Positions 7,575-16,158 of a stretch of 64,000 nucleotides of DNA are shown one piece after another. The position numbers and the translations under genes are program-made. Numbering within the stretch: the first letter of the stretch is position 1; each line of letters begins with the position of its first letter. This DNA comes from Halopseudomonas xinjiangensis (GTDB lineage: Bacteria; Pseudomonadota; Gammaproteobacteria; Pseudomonadales; Pseudomonadaceae). The stretch covers positions 3,437,001 through 3,501,000 of the forward strand of contig NZ_LT629736.1 of the NCBI RefSeq assembly GCF_900104945.1, written 5' to 3'. Under the pieces are notes generated by a model. It was not told the origin of the DNA and did no database searches. It worked only from the letters and a program-made list of their open reading frames with translations.

Positions 7575-10500
7575 ATGCGACACCATCGATATCTCTTTCT
7601 GCTGTTTTTCGTCGGCCTGCTCTGGCCGGCTCTGGGTCATGCCCGCATCAATGCCATCGTCTCGCAGTACAGCGCTGCCGAGTTCGCCTCTGCGGCCGGC
7701 ATGTTCGACGCCTCCGGCGCGAAGCTGGCAGTAAGCGCACGCACCCCCGAACAACTGACAGAACTGAGCGATGCCGAGATCGAGCAATGGCTGGCCGAGG
7801 GCACACAGCTGCTGGTGGTCGGTTTGTTCGGTCCGGAGACCGAACGCCTGCAGCCACTACTGCAGCGTTGGCGCGGCAACGATATGTTCATCATGCATAG
7901 CGAGCTGCATCTGGTCGCGCTGTCGCGGAGCTCGGGAAAACCGGTTTTCGACACAACCGAACAGGCACGCCTGCTCGGCGCGCAGAAGCCGGGTGATGAT
8001 CTCGCCGGCTGGGTCAGCCAACTGCAGCAAGCGCATCCACAGCAGGCTGAGTGGATAGAAGCCCGCAGCTACTGGCTGTCTGGAGGCAGCGACAACATTG
8101 CGCGCCTGCTCGGTTGGCTTGCCGCCCGTCAAGATCCGCGAATTGAAGTCGCTGCGCCTGTGCCGCGCCCCGCCTGGCGCTTCTACCAGAATGGCGCTAT
8201 CCGCGAAGCAGCTGAGCTGCAGTGGCAGGAAGGACGGGCAGTGGCCATCATTGACCACAGCCGCGCCGACCGCAGCGGTGATCGGCAGCTCAACGACGAG
8301 TTGTGCAAGGCCCTCGCCGCTCGCAAGCTTGGCTGCGTCAGTCTGTTTGCCGACTGGGGCGAGGGCACAGTGGCTGCGCTGCGCTGGTTGGTGGAGGGCG
8401 AACACCCGCCGCTGGCTGCGGTGGTGGTGTTGCAGGACTTCGTCATGGGTGGCGGCGAAGGGCGCGACCAGGCGACGGCACTGCTGGCGCAACTTGACGT
8501 TCCGGTAATCAAGGGGCTGCGTCTGGATGACCGTGACGAGAACGCCTGGCAGCTGTCCAGTGACGGGATTGGCCGCGACAAGGTGCATTACCAACTGGCC
8601 TTACCTGAACTGCAGGGCAGCAGCCAGCCGCTTGCGCTGGCTACCTGGCAGTCGGCGCGGCTCGATCCGGTCAGCGGCATCCGTTACGGCTTCAGTGTGC
8701 CGGTGGTCGAGCGGGTCGAGTCACTGGCCGATCGCGTTCGTGGTTGGCAGCGTCTGCAAGTGAAAGCGAATGCCGACAAGCGAGTGGCTATCGTCTATTA
8801 CAACCACCCGCCGGGGCGGCATAACATCGGCGCCGACAACCTCGACGTGCCGCAGTCGCTGTTTGAAATGCTCAAGCGCCTGCAGGCCGAGGGCTACGCG
8901 ACCGGACCTCTGCCGGAGTCGCCCGAGGCGCTACTTGAACTCTTGCAGGAGCGCGGGGTAAACCTGCCCGAGCATAACGACGCGTTGGCGCACATGGCCA
9001 AGCATGTGCAACGGGTCAGTGCCGATAGTTACCGCGATTGGTTCGCCGGCCTTCCCCAGGCTTTGCAGGCCGAGATGGTGCAGGGCCCGTTGGGTTACTG
9101 GCATGCCCAGTTGCGCAGGGCGATCGAAGCGTCCGAGTTCGAGCGAGCCGGTCAGGTGCTCGAGCAAGGCAGCAGCGAGCTGCACCATGTGCTCGACGGG
9201 GTCGATCATCCGGCTCGTCAACGGGCGCTGGATCTGCTGGCGCAGCTTGAAGCACTTTATCAGACCGCCTTGCAGCAACCATCGCAGGCCGACTGGCCTG
9301 GCGCTGAAGCGCTGGTCGATGCCCTTGCTGCGACCGGCATCGAAGGGCTGCGCGGGTGGGGTGCGGCCCCCGGACGGGTCATGGTCCATGAAGACGAGCT
9401 GATCCTGCCCGGGCTGCGTTTCGGCAACGTATTCATCGGACCTCAGCCGCCGCGCGGCTGGGAAGTGGACGAAGAACTGTTGCATGCCAATCTGGTGTTT
9501 CCGCCACCCCACCAGTATCTGGCGTTCTATCACTGGCTGCGCGACGACTTCGCCGCCGACGCCATCGTCCATCTCGGCCGGCATTCCACCTATGAATTCC
9601 TGCCGCGCCGGCGTGCGGCGCTGAGCGACGAAGACTATCCGCTACAGATCATTGGCGATGTGCCCAGCATTTATCCGTACATCGTCGACGGGGTCGGCGA
9701 GGGCATCCAGGCCAAGCGCCGCGGTCTGGCGGTCATGGTCGACCATCTGACGCCACCGCTGGTCGCCACGCCGCTGTATGACCATCTGCTTCAGCTTCGC
9801 CAACTGATCGAAAGTTTCGAGACCGGTAGCGGCCAGCACGACGGACCGGCGCGCCGGGCGACCATCGCCCAGATCAAGTCCATCGTCAGCCAGGCCGGGC
9901 TGGAAGAGGAACTGCGGGAATCGATGGCCGAGCCGCTTGCGGCGCGCGGCATCGAGTTCGAGCAGGTCGATGACGATCTTCTGGTGCATGAGGTGGGGCA
10001 CTACCTGACCAACATCCAGGAACGTTTCATGCCGCTGGGGCTGCACGTGTTCGGCAAGCCGTGGACGGACGAGGCCGTCGACACGCTGCTGGCATCGATG
10101 GGCGAGGGCGCCGAAGCGCATCGCCAGGCTCTGGTCGACTCGCCCGCCGCAGAGATGACCGCACTGATTGGCGCGCTGGAAGGACGCTTCGTCCGACCGG
10201 GCAAGGGTAATGATCCGGTGCGCACGCCCGAAGTACTACCCACCGGCCGCAACTTTCACGCGCTGGATAGCAGCCTGCTGCCCAGCCGAGTCGGTTGGGG
10301 GCTTGGGCAGGAGCTGGCCAGCCAGGCGCGCCAGCAACCGGTTGAACCGGGCAGCCGCGAGGCAGTGGTGCTCTGGGCCTCGGACACCGTGCGCGACGAG
10401 GGCGCCATCGTCGCCTTTGGCCTGGATCTCCTGGGTGTAGAGCCGACCTGGAACAGCCGCGGAATCGTCGAAGGTATCCGTCGGGTGCCGCTCGTTGACG

Positions 10501-11870
10501 AGCGGGAGCGCCGGGACGTGTTGTTCACCACCTCGGGGCTGTTTCGTGATCTGTACGCTGACCAGCTGGCGCTGCTCGAGCGCGGGGTCCTGCTGGCGCT
10601 CGACGGTGCCAGCGACACCATCCGCCGTGACTATCCTGCGCTGACCCTTGCTCTGAGCGCTGCGCTTGAGCCGCTTGGCGCCGGCGCGATTGGTGGCGAC
10701 GAAAGCCTTGAGGTCAACCGGGTGGCGGCCAACTGGGTGACGGACGCCGCGCGCCGGCTGGATGCCGGGCTGGGGGCGGACCAGGCTGGCCGGCTGGCGT
10801 CGTTACGGCTATTCGGGGTGGCGCCCGGCAGTTATGGCGCCGGCGTCAATACGCTGGTCGAGCGCTCTGGCAGCTGGCAACAACGCGGCGAGCTGGCCGA
10901 CGCCTATGTCGCGCGGATGGGCCATGCCTACGGTATCGATCAGCAGGGCGCGGCCGTGCAGGGCGTATTCGAGGACAATCTGCGCCAGGTGAACCGCACC
11001 TACCTGGGCCGCTCCAGTAATCTGTATGGTCTGATCGACAACAATGACGCCTTCGATTATCTGGGCGGGCTGAGCCTGGCGGTCGAACAACTGAGTGGCA
11101 CCGCGCCGGACAATATCGTCATGTGGCACAACGACCCGAAGAAGGTTCGCCTGGAGTCGCTGGGAACCGCGCTGACCGCAGAGTTGCGCGGCCGCTTTCT
11201 CAATCCCGCCTGGATCGAGGCGTTGATGCAGCACGACTACGCCGGCGCCCGGACCATGGGCAGCGAGTTTCTCGAATACCTCTGGGGCTGGCAGGTGACC
11301 AATCCGGAGCTGATCCGCGATTCGGCGTGGGAAGAGGTCAAGGCGGTGTACATCGATGACCGCTACGACATCGGCCTGGATGAATTCCTCGAACAGGGCG
11401 CCAACGTCCACGTGAAAACCAACATGCTCGCGGTGATGCTGGTGGCGATCAAAAAAGGATTCTGGGAGGCCGACGAGGCCACCATCGCAGAATTGGGCGA
11501 ACGCTTCGCCGCATTGGTTGCCGAGCATGGTCTGCCCGGGAGCGGTCACACGCGTCCGGACCACCCTATGCTCGACTGGCTGGAGCCAAGGCTGTCGGAT
11601 GAGCTGCGTTCCGGCCTGCAGGACCGGCGACAGGCAGCGCTGCAACCCGTGGAGGCTGAATCTTCGCCGAACACCATCAGTGAAGTGACGCTGGAAGAGC
11701 AGGAGCCAGGAGAGCAGCGGGACCAGCCTTCATCTGATGGCGCAGCCCAGGATGGTGAGAGCGAGGCCGACTCGGCATCGCCGGTACCTGTATTGATCGG
11801 CCTGGCTATTGTGCTTCTGCTGCTGGCATTCGGCATCTGGCGCGGCCGCGGTCGCGCACTGGAGAGGTAA
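7575..11870 (+). CDS. Exported, membrane-anchored CobN-like chelatase family protein
   Basis: A 1431-residue member of the CobN/BchH large chelatase family. Unlike cytosolic CobN it starts with a clear signal peptide (hydrophobic core residues 7-20, likely cleavage after GHA at 23). It ends with an acidic, Ser/Glu-rich linker (about 1355-1402), one transmembrane helix (about 1404-1423) and a basic RGRGR tail. Its bulk should therefore lie in the periplasm. The CobN core is recognisable by HLGRHSTYEFLPRR at 666-679 and AKRR...DHLTPPL at 713-728; canonical CobN reads GTHG where this has GRHS. The start ATG at 7575 is preferred over an upstream GTG because it gives the signal peptide. The gene lies under a cobalamin riboswitch and four bases before an ExbB-like gene. 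I infer work on a corrinoid or other tetrapyrrole, not classical cobalt insertion. Confidence 0.85.
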   Translation: MRHHRYLFLLFFVGLLWPALGHARINAIVSQYSAAEFASAAGMFDASGAKLAVSARTPEQLTELSDAEIEQWLAEGTQLLVVGLFGPETERLQPLLQRWRGNDMFIMHSELHLVALSRSSGKPVFDTTEQARLLGAQKPGDDLAGWVSQLQQAHPQQAEWIEARSYWLSGGSDNIARLLGWLAARQDPRIEVAAPVPRPAWRFYQNGAIREAAELQWQEGRAVAIIDHSRADRSGDRQLNDELCKALAARKLGCVSLFADWGEGTVAALRWLVEGEHPPLAAVVVLQDFVMGGGEGRDQATALLAQLDVPVIKGLRLDDRDENAWQLSSDGIGRDKVHYQLALPELQGSSQPLALATWQSARLDPVSGIRYGFSVPVVERVESLADRVRGWQRLQVKANADKRVAIVYYNHPPGRHNIGADNLDVPQSLFEMLKRLQAEGYATGPLPESPEALLELLQERGVNLPEHNDALAHMAKHVQRVSADSYRDWFAGLPQALQAEMVQGPLGYWHAQLRRAIEASEFERAGQVLEQGSSELHHVLDGVDHPARQRALDLLAQLEALYQTALQQPSQADWPGAEALVDALAATGIEGLRGWGAAPGRVMVHEDELILPGLRFGNVFIGPQPPRGWEVDEELLHANLVFPPPHQYLAFYHWLRDDFAADAIVHLGRHSTYEFLPRRRAALSDEDYPLQIIGDVPSIYPYIVDGVGEGIQAKRRGLAVMVDHLTPPLVATPLYDHLLQLRQLIESFETGSGQHDGPARRATIAQIKSIVSQAGLEEELRESMAEPLAARGIEFEQVDDDLLVHEVGHYLTNIQERFMPLGLHVFGKPWTDEAVDTLLASMGEGAEAHRQALVDSPAAEMTALIGALEGRFVRPGKGNDPVRTPEVLPTGRNFHALDSSLLPSRVGWGLGQELASQARQQPVEPGSREAVVLWASDTVRDEGAIVAFGLDLLGVEPTWNSRGIVEGIRRVPLVDERERRDVLFTTSGLFRDLYADQLALLERGVLLALDGASDTIRRDYPALTLALSAALEPLGAGAIGGDESLEVNRVAANWVTDAARRLDAGLGADQAGRLASLRLFGVAPGSYGAGVNTLVERSGSWQQRGELADAYVARMGHAYGIDQQGAAVQGVFEDNLRQVNRTYLGRSSNLYGLIDNNDAFDYLGGLSLAVEQLSGTAPDNIVMWHNDPKKVRLESLGTALTAELRGRFLNPAWIEALMQHDYAGARTMGSEFLEYLWGWQVTNPELIRDSAWEEVKAVYIDDRYDIGLDEFLEQGANVHVKTNMLAVMLVAIKKGFWEADEATIAELGERFAALVAEHGLPGSGHTRPDHPMLDWLEPRLSDELRSGLQDRRQAALQPVEAESSPNTISEVTLEEQEPGEQRDQPSSDGAAQDGESEADSASPVPVLIGLAIVLLLLAFGIWRGRGRALER

Positions 11871-11874
11871 GGAT

Positions 11875-12351
11875 ATGTTCGATAGTCAGGTGTTCGCCTG
11901 GTTGCATCTGCTCGTCGGCTGGCTGCTCAAGCCGGTCACCTGGGGTCTGTTCGGCCTGTTGATGATCGCTGTGATCGATGTCGGTATCGCCATAGGCGAG
12001 CGCTTTGGCGGCCTGGCGCGCTGGCGCCAGCAGCCCTTGACAACGGTGGAACGACTGGCTCGTCGACGGCTCGACCGCGCAGACCTGATCGCCCGTGTCG
12101 GGCCCATGCTAGGTCTGATGGGCACGCTGATTCCCCTCGGGCCCGGGCTGGCGGCGCTTGGCGAGGGCAATGTGCAGATTCTCAGCGTGGCCATGCGCGT
12201 GGCCTTCGATACCACGGTGCTGGGCCTGCTCGCGGGCGTGCTGGGCTTTGCCCTGGCGCGCTTGCGTCGCCGTTGGTATGACGACCTGCTCGACGACCTG
12301 GAAGCGACCATGAAACAGGAGCGGGGCGATGAGCCGTCGCTGGCGCTCTAG
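11875..12351 (+). CDS. MotA/TolQ/ExbB-type proton channel protein
   Basis: A 158-residue protein with three predicted membrane helices (about 21-40, 74-94 and 107-128). The second and third span the ExbB/TolQ signature, with GPMLGLMGTLIPLG and AFDTTVLGLLAGVLG. It is shorter than ExbB and lacks most of the cytoplasmic domain. ExbB/TolQ/MotA proteins form pentameric rings that conduct protons together with a single-span partner. The start ATG at 11875 has an AGGTAAGGAT site and sits four bases after the CobN-like gene. The next gene overlaps its end by 23 bases, so the three are translationally linked. A partner role with the CobN-like protein is inferred from the operon. Confidence 0.85.
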   Translation: MFDSQVFAWLHLLVGWLLKPVTWGLFGLLMIAVIDVGIAIGERFGGLARWRQQPLTTVERLARRRLDRADLIARVGPMLGLMGTLIPLGPGLAALGEGNVQILSVAMRVAFDTTVLGLLAGVLGFALARLRRRWYDDLLDDLEATMKQERGDEPSLAL

Positions 12352-12628
12352 TCGCTTCGCCTCCGGCGAGGACGACCCGCTCGGGCCGTTGGCCAACATG
12401 GTCGACGTCGTGCTGGTGTTTGCCTGCGGGCTGATCGCCGCGCTGGTCGCACAAACCGATCTGCTCACCAACCTCGAGCAGGCCGGCCAGCCGGTTCCGC
12501 TGGAGCGTGGACGCGAACTGCCGCAGATCCCGGATACCCTGAGTAGCGAGCGTGGGCAGGGCTTGAAGAGTCTCGGTCAAGTCTATCGCGATCCAGAAAC
12601 CGGCAAGCTGATCCTCATCGGCGACTAA
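12329..12628 (+). CDS. DUF2149 protein, ExbD/TolR-like single-span subunit
   Basis: A 99-residue protein matching DUF2149. It has a short basic cytosolic N-terminus, one membrane helix (about 23-42) and a periplasmic tail of about 55 residues. The helix opens with NMVDVVLVF and places an acidic residue, Asp26, at its start. This is the same form and position as the essential proton-carrying Asp of ExbD and TolR (PLVDVMLVL type). The gene overlaps the ExbB-like gene by 23 bases. The DUF assignment is firm; the equivalence to ExbD is my reading of the sequence and topology. Confidence 0.82.
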   Translation: MSRRWRSSRFASGEDDPLGPLANMVDVVLVFACGLIAALVAQTDLLTNLEQAGQPVPLERGRELPQIPDTLSSERGQGLKSLGQVYRDPETGKLILIGD

Positions 12629-12635
12629 AGTGGCA

Positions 12636-12656
12636 CCGGGCCAGCCGTCGGCCCGG
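12636..12656 (+). terminator. Hairpin after the DUF2149 gene
   Basis: Seven-base arms CCGGGCC (12636-12642) and GGCCCGG (12650-12656) lie eight bases after the stop codon. There is no T run, so it may end the transcript only weakly or with Rho. Confidence 0.4.
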
Positions 12657-12830
12657 CTCGAATCTAATCTCCCCCAAGCTTCTCTGCCCTCCCTCCAGAC
12701 AGCTCTCTCAGGGCATTTCGGCAACATTCAGTGACTAAAAGCCCTGCTAAGGATCGCACCCGTCGAATGGGCTGATGTCAATTTGCGATGAGCGGAACTT
12801 TGGTATTCGGCGACTGCCAAATCATGCGTT

Positions 12831-12857
12831 CGTTTGAATTTGTTTCAATCTGTTTCA
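12831..12857 (+). promoter_or_regulatory. Three 10-base-phased GTTT(G/C)A repeats before the sugar cluster
   Basis: Similar decamers begin at 12831, 12841 and 12851, the last two both starting TGTTTCA. They stand on one face of the helix, 23-50 bases before the SDR start codon, in an AT-rich stretch. They may be a regulator site or part of a promoter. Confidence 0.3.
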
Positions 12858-12879
12858 TTCCTCGGTGCCAAGGAAGACC

Positions 12880-13926
12880 ATGAAAATTCTTATTCTCGGA
12901 AATCTCGGTTACATCGGTCCTCTGGTCGCGCGCGAACTCGCCCAGAAGCATCCCGATGCGACGCTTCACGGGTTCGATAACGCCTATTTCGCCCATTGCC
13001 TGACCGGCGCTACCACAGTGCCAGAGCGCTTCCTGCGCAAGCAGATGTATGGCGACGTGCGTAACGTAACGGCCGACATGCTCAAGGGTTACGACGCGGT
13101 GGTGCAACTGGCTGCGGTATCGAACGATCCGATGGGCAATCGCTTCGCTGCGGTGACCACCGACATCAACCAACGCTCGACCGTCTCGATTGCCCGGGCC
13201 GCGGCGCAAGCTGGCGTGCGCAACTTCGTGTTCGCGTCCAGTTGCAGCATTTATGGCGTTGCGGAGGGCGCGCCGCGCACGGAGAACGATCCCACCGCGC
13301 CCATGACGGCCTATGCCAAGTCGAAGATCGGTGCAGAGCAGGAGCTCGAGACCATCGACACCGACATGGTCATCACTTGCCTGCGTTTCGCCACAGCCTG
13401 CGGCATGTCGGACCGGTTGCGCCTGGATCTGGTGCTGAACGACTTCGTCGCCTGTGCGCTGAGCGACGGCAGGATCACGGTGCTGAGCGATGGCTCACCC
13501 TGGCGGCCATTGATCGACGTGGCGGACATGGCTCGGGCAATCGACTGGGCAGCGCATCGCCCTGCCGATAACGGTGGCCGCTTCCTGCGCGTCAATACCG
13601 GCAACGACGAGCGCAATCACCAGGTGCGTGATCTGGCCAATGCGGTGGCGCAAGCGGTGCCTGGCACCAGCGTCAGCATCAACACCGATGCGCCGGTGGA
13701 TAGCCGCTCGTACAAGGTCGACTTCAGTCTGTTCCGCGAACTGGCGCCCGATCACCAGCCCCAGGTCACCCTGGATATGTCCATCGAGCGGCTGATCGCC
13801 GGTCTCAAGCGCATGAACTTCAACGACTCACAATTCCGCTCTTCTCCGCTGATGCGTCTGCACGTATTGCAGGGGCATATCGAGGAAGGGCGTCTTTCGG
13901 AGGATCTCACATGGCAACAGGCATGA
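12880..13926 (+). CDS. Extended-SDR NAD-dependent epimerase/dehydratase
   Basis: A 348-residue extended short-chain dehydrogenase. The NAD-binding loop reads GNLGYIGPLV at residues 7-16, followed by an active-site SSCSIYG and YAKSK (Tyr and Lys of the catalytic triad). These enzymes epimerise or dehydrate nucleotide sugars in the cytosol. The ATG at 12880 is chosen because it follows an AAGGAAG site and gives the canonical MKILILG start. It opens a cluster with a CDP-sugar cytidylyltransferase, so it may act on a CDP- or other NDP-hexose. The exact sugar cannot be fixed from sequence alone. Confidence 0.83.
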   Translation: MKILILGNLGYIGPLVARELAQKHPDATLHGFDNAYFAHCLTGATTVPERFLRKQMYGDVRNVTADMLKGYDAVVQLAAVSNDPMGNRFAAVTTDINQRSTVSIARAAAQAGVRNFVFASSCSIYGVAEGAPRTENDPTAPMTAYAKSKIGAEQELETIDTDMVITCLRFATACGMSDRLRLDLVLNDFVACALSDGRITVLSDGSPWRPLIDVADMARAIDWAAHRPADNGGRFLRVNTGNDERNHQVRDLANAVAQAVPGTSVSINTDAPVDSRSYKVDFSLFRELAPDHQPQVTLDMSIERLIAGLKRMNFNDSQFRSSPLMRLHVLQGHIEEGRLSEDLTWQQA

Positions 13927-13989
13927 ACCAAGCGATGACCAGTCCAATCTAGCGGTCAGATTTTCGCCCAATCTAAGGAGGGGCCAATA

Positions 13990-14766
13990 ATGAAAGTGGC
14001 AATCTTTGCGGGCGGTTTCGGAACTCGACTGAGCGAAGAAACTTCGGTACGCCCAAAACCGATGGTCGAGGTGGGCAACCGCCCGATCATCTGGCACATC
14101 ATGAAGATGTACGCACAGCACGGCTTCAACGAGTTCGTCGTCCTGGGTGGTTACAAGGTCGACTACATCCGTGATTACTTCCTCAACTACCGCGGCAAGC
14201 GCAGCGACTACACCATCGATCTGGATACAGGCGAAGTGCAGTGGCACGACGAGCTATCGGAAAACTGGAAGATCACGGTGCTCGATACCGGCGGCGACAC
14301 CATGACCGGAGGGCGCTTGAAGCGCGCCCGCAAATATCTTTCAGATGGCCCTTTCTGCCTCACCTATGGCGATGGCGTCAGTGACGTCGACATTACCGCG
14401 CTGGTGCGCCAGCACCGCGAATCGAAAAAGTGGTGCACCCTGACCGCGGTCACCCAGCCCGGCCGCTACGGTGCGCTGCGTCTGAACGACCAGCGCACCG
14501 AAGTCGAGGCCTTCCGTGAAAAAGGCGCTAAGGACGGTGGCTTGATCAATGGTGGCTTCTTCGTCTGCGAGCCGGAAGTCTTCGAACTGATCGACGACGA
14601 CAATACGGTCTGGGAAAACGAGCCGATGGATCGGCTGGTCGAGCGCGGCATGCTCGGCAGTTATCATCATGATGGTTTCTGGCAAAGCATGGATTCTCTG
14701 CGCGACAAGGTGGTGCTGGAAGAGATCTGGTCCACCGGTGCGCCCTGGAAAACCTGGAACGACTGA
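13990..14766 (+). CDS. rfbF: Glucose-1-phosphate cytidylyltransferase
   Basis: A 258-residue nucleotidyltransferase that makes CDP-glucose from CTP and glucose-1-phosphate. The N-terminal signature AGGFGTRLSEET and the following RPKPMVEVGNRPIIWHIMK are those of RfbF, and TYGDGVSDVD holds the metal-binding Asp. The length is typical. A strong AAGGAGG site precedes the ATG. CDP-glucose is the entry point to 3,6-dideoxyhexoses and related O-antigen sugars. The expected next enzyme, CDP-glucose 4,6-dehydratase, is not a clear separate gene here. Confidence 0.92.
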   Translation: MKVAIFAGGFGTRLSEETSVRPKPMVEVGNRPIIWHIMKMYAQHGFNEFVVLGGYKVDYIRDYFLNYRGKRSDYTIDLDTGEVQWHDELSENWKITVLDTGGDTMTGGRLKRARKYLSDGPFCLTYGDGVSDVDITALVRQHRESKKWCTLTAVTQPGRYGALRLNDQRTEVEAFREKGAKDGGLINGGFFVCEPEVFELIDDDNTVWENEPMDRLVERGMLGSYHHDGFWQSMDSLRDKVVLEEIWSTGAPWKTWND

Positions 14767-14778
14767 GCGGAGAGTCCC

Positions 14779-16086
14779 ATGATTATCGTTGATACGGCCC
14801 TGGCACGACGCCAGGCCGAAGGTCGGCCGATTCGTGTCGGCATGGTCGGTGCCGGGTTTCAGGGCAGCGGCATAGCGCTGCAGATCATGACCGCGGTCCC
14901 GGGCATGGAGCTCTGTGCGGTGGCCAACCGCAATATTGCCAGCGCAGTGGGCGTGTACGATCAGGTCGGCATCCAGCCGCAGCGTTGCGACACCCGCGCT
15001 GAACTGGAACGTGCGATCGCCGACGGGCGGCCGGCGGTCACCGAGGATGCCGAAGCGCTGGCCAGTGCCGATGGTCTGGACGCCATCATCGAAGTGACGG
15101 GTTCGATCGAATATGCCGCCCACGCCGTCCTCGCCGCGCTCGAGCACGGCAAGCATGTGGTGCAGATGAACGCCGAGCTCGACGGCACCATCGGCCCGAT
15201 TCTGAAGACCCGGGCCGACGCCGCCGGTGTCATCTACACCTTTTCCGACGGCGACCAGCCGGGCGTCCAGATGAACCTGTACCGCTTTGCGGCGGGTATT
15301 GGCGTCAAGCCGGTACTGTGCGGCAACATCAAGGGGTTGCATGACCCCTACCGGGACCCGACTACGCAGGAAGCGTTTGCCAAGCGCTGGGGTCAGAAAC
15401 CGGCCATGGTCGCCTCGTTTGCCGACGGTACGAAAATTTCCTTCGAGCAGGCAATCGTCGCCAACGGCACCGGCATGCAGGTCGCACGCCGGGGCATGCT
15501 GGGTCCGGACTTCTCTGGTGGAGACCCGGGCGCGCCGCTGGTGCCGATCGAGCAGACCGTCTCGGCCTTCGAGGAACATATCGATCCGTCCGGGCCGGGC
15601 CTGGTCGATTACGTGGTCGGGGCGCGACCGGGGCCTGGCGTTTTCGTGCTGGGGACCCTCGACAATGCGCGGCAGAAGCACTATCTGGAGCTCTACAAGC
15701 TGGGCAAAGGTCCGTATTACTGCTTCTACACGCCATACCATCTGTGCCATTTCGAGGTGCCCAATTCGGTGGCCCGTGCGGTGCTGTTTTCCGATCCGGT
15801 ATTGACGCCCAAGGGTGGCCCGCAGGTCGGCGTCATCGCGGTGGCGAAGAAGGATCTCAAGGCAGGTGATGTGATCGAGGAGTTCGGTGGCTACGAGGTG
15901 TACGGCGTGGCCGATAACATCGACGCGGTTCGCCGTGACAGGCTTCTGCCGGTGGGTCTTGCCCTGGGTTGTACACTCAAGCGTTCGGTGCCCAAGGATG
16001 CAGCCTTGACCTTCGATGATGTCAGTTTCCCTGAAGGTCGCCTGGTCGATCGGTTGTACGCGGAGCAGGAAGCGCTTTTCGCCTGA
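14779..16086 (+). CDS. NAD(P)-dependent oxidoreductase with C-terminal SAF domain
   Basis: A 435-residue protein with a Rossmann start, IRVGMVGAGFQGSGIALQI at 19-37, and a homoserine-dehydrogenase/Gfo-Idh style middle containing EVTGSIEYAAHAVLAAL and the HVVQMNAELD segment. The C-terminal part, from VAKKDLKAGDVIEEFGGYEVYG on, resembles a SAF (antifreeze/sialate synthase-like) domain. Such proteins are found in sugar and polyol loci, but the reaction is not defined. It lies 12 bases after rfbF and is followed by a strong terminator. I call it an oxidoreductase of unknown substrate, probably acting on the sugar made in this cluster. Confidence 0.78.
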   Translation: MIIVDTALARRQAEGRPIRVGMVGAGFQGSGIALQIMTAVPGMELCAVANRNIASAVGVYDQVGIQPQRCDTRAELERAIADGRPAVTEDAEALASADGLDAIIEVTGSIEYAAHAVLAALEHGKHVVQMNAELDGTIGPILKTRADAAGVIYTFSDGDQPGVQMNLYRFAAGIGVKPVLCGNIKGLHDPYRDPTTQEAFAKRWGQKPAMVASFADGTKISFEQAIVANGTGMQVARRGMLGPDFSGGDPGAPLVPIEQTVSAFEEHIDPSGPGLVDYVVGARPGPGVFVLGTLDNARQKHYLELYKLGKGPYYCFYTPYHLCHFEVPNSVARAVLFSDPVLTPKGGPQVGVIAVAKKDLKAGDVIEEFGGYEVYGVADNIDAVRRDRLLPVGLALGCTLKRSVPKDAALTFDDVSFPEGRLVDRLYAEQEALFA

Positions 16087-16093
16087 CGAACAT

Positions 16094-16138
16094 GCCTGGC
16101 GGCGCTGGCTGAACGCCAGCGCTGGCAGGCTTTTTTTT
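16094..16138 (+). terminator. Rho-independent terminator inside the sugar cluster
   Basis: A long stem pairs GCCTG and GCGCTGGC on the left (16094-16109) with GCCAGCGC and CAGGC on the right (16115-16130), with a three-base internal mismatch and a GAAC-type loop. Eight T follow. It stands between the oxidoreductase and the epimerase gene and should stop or reduce transcription of the latter. Confidence 0.9.
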
Positions 16139-16158
16139 GGCTTCACGGAGCACGGCAG

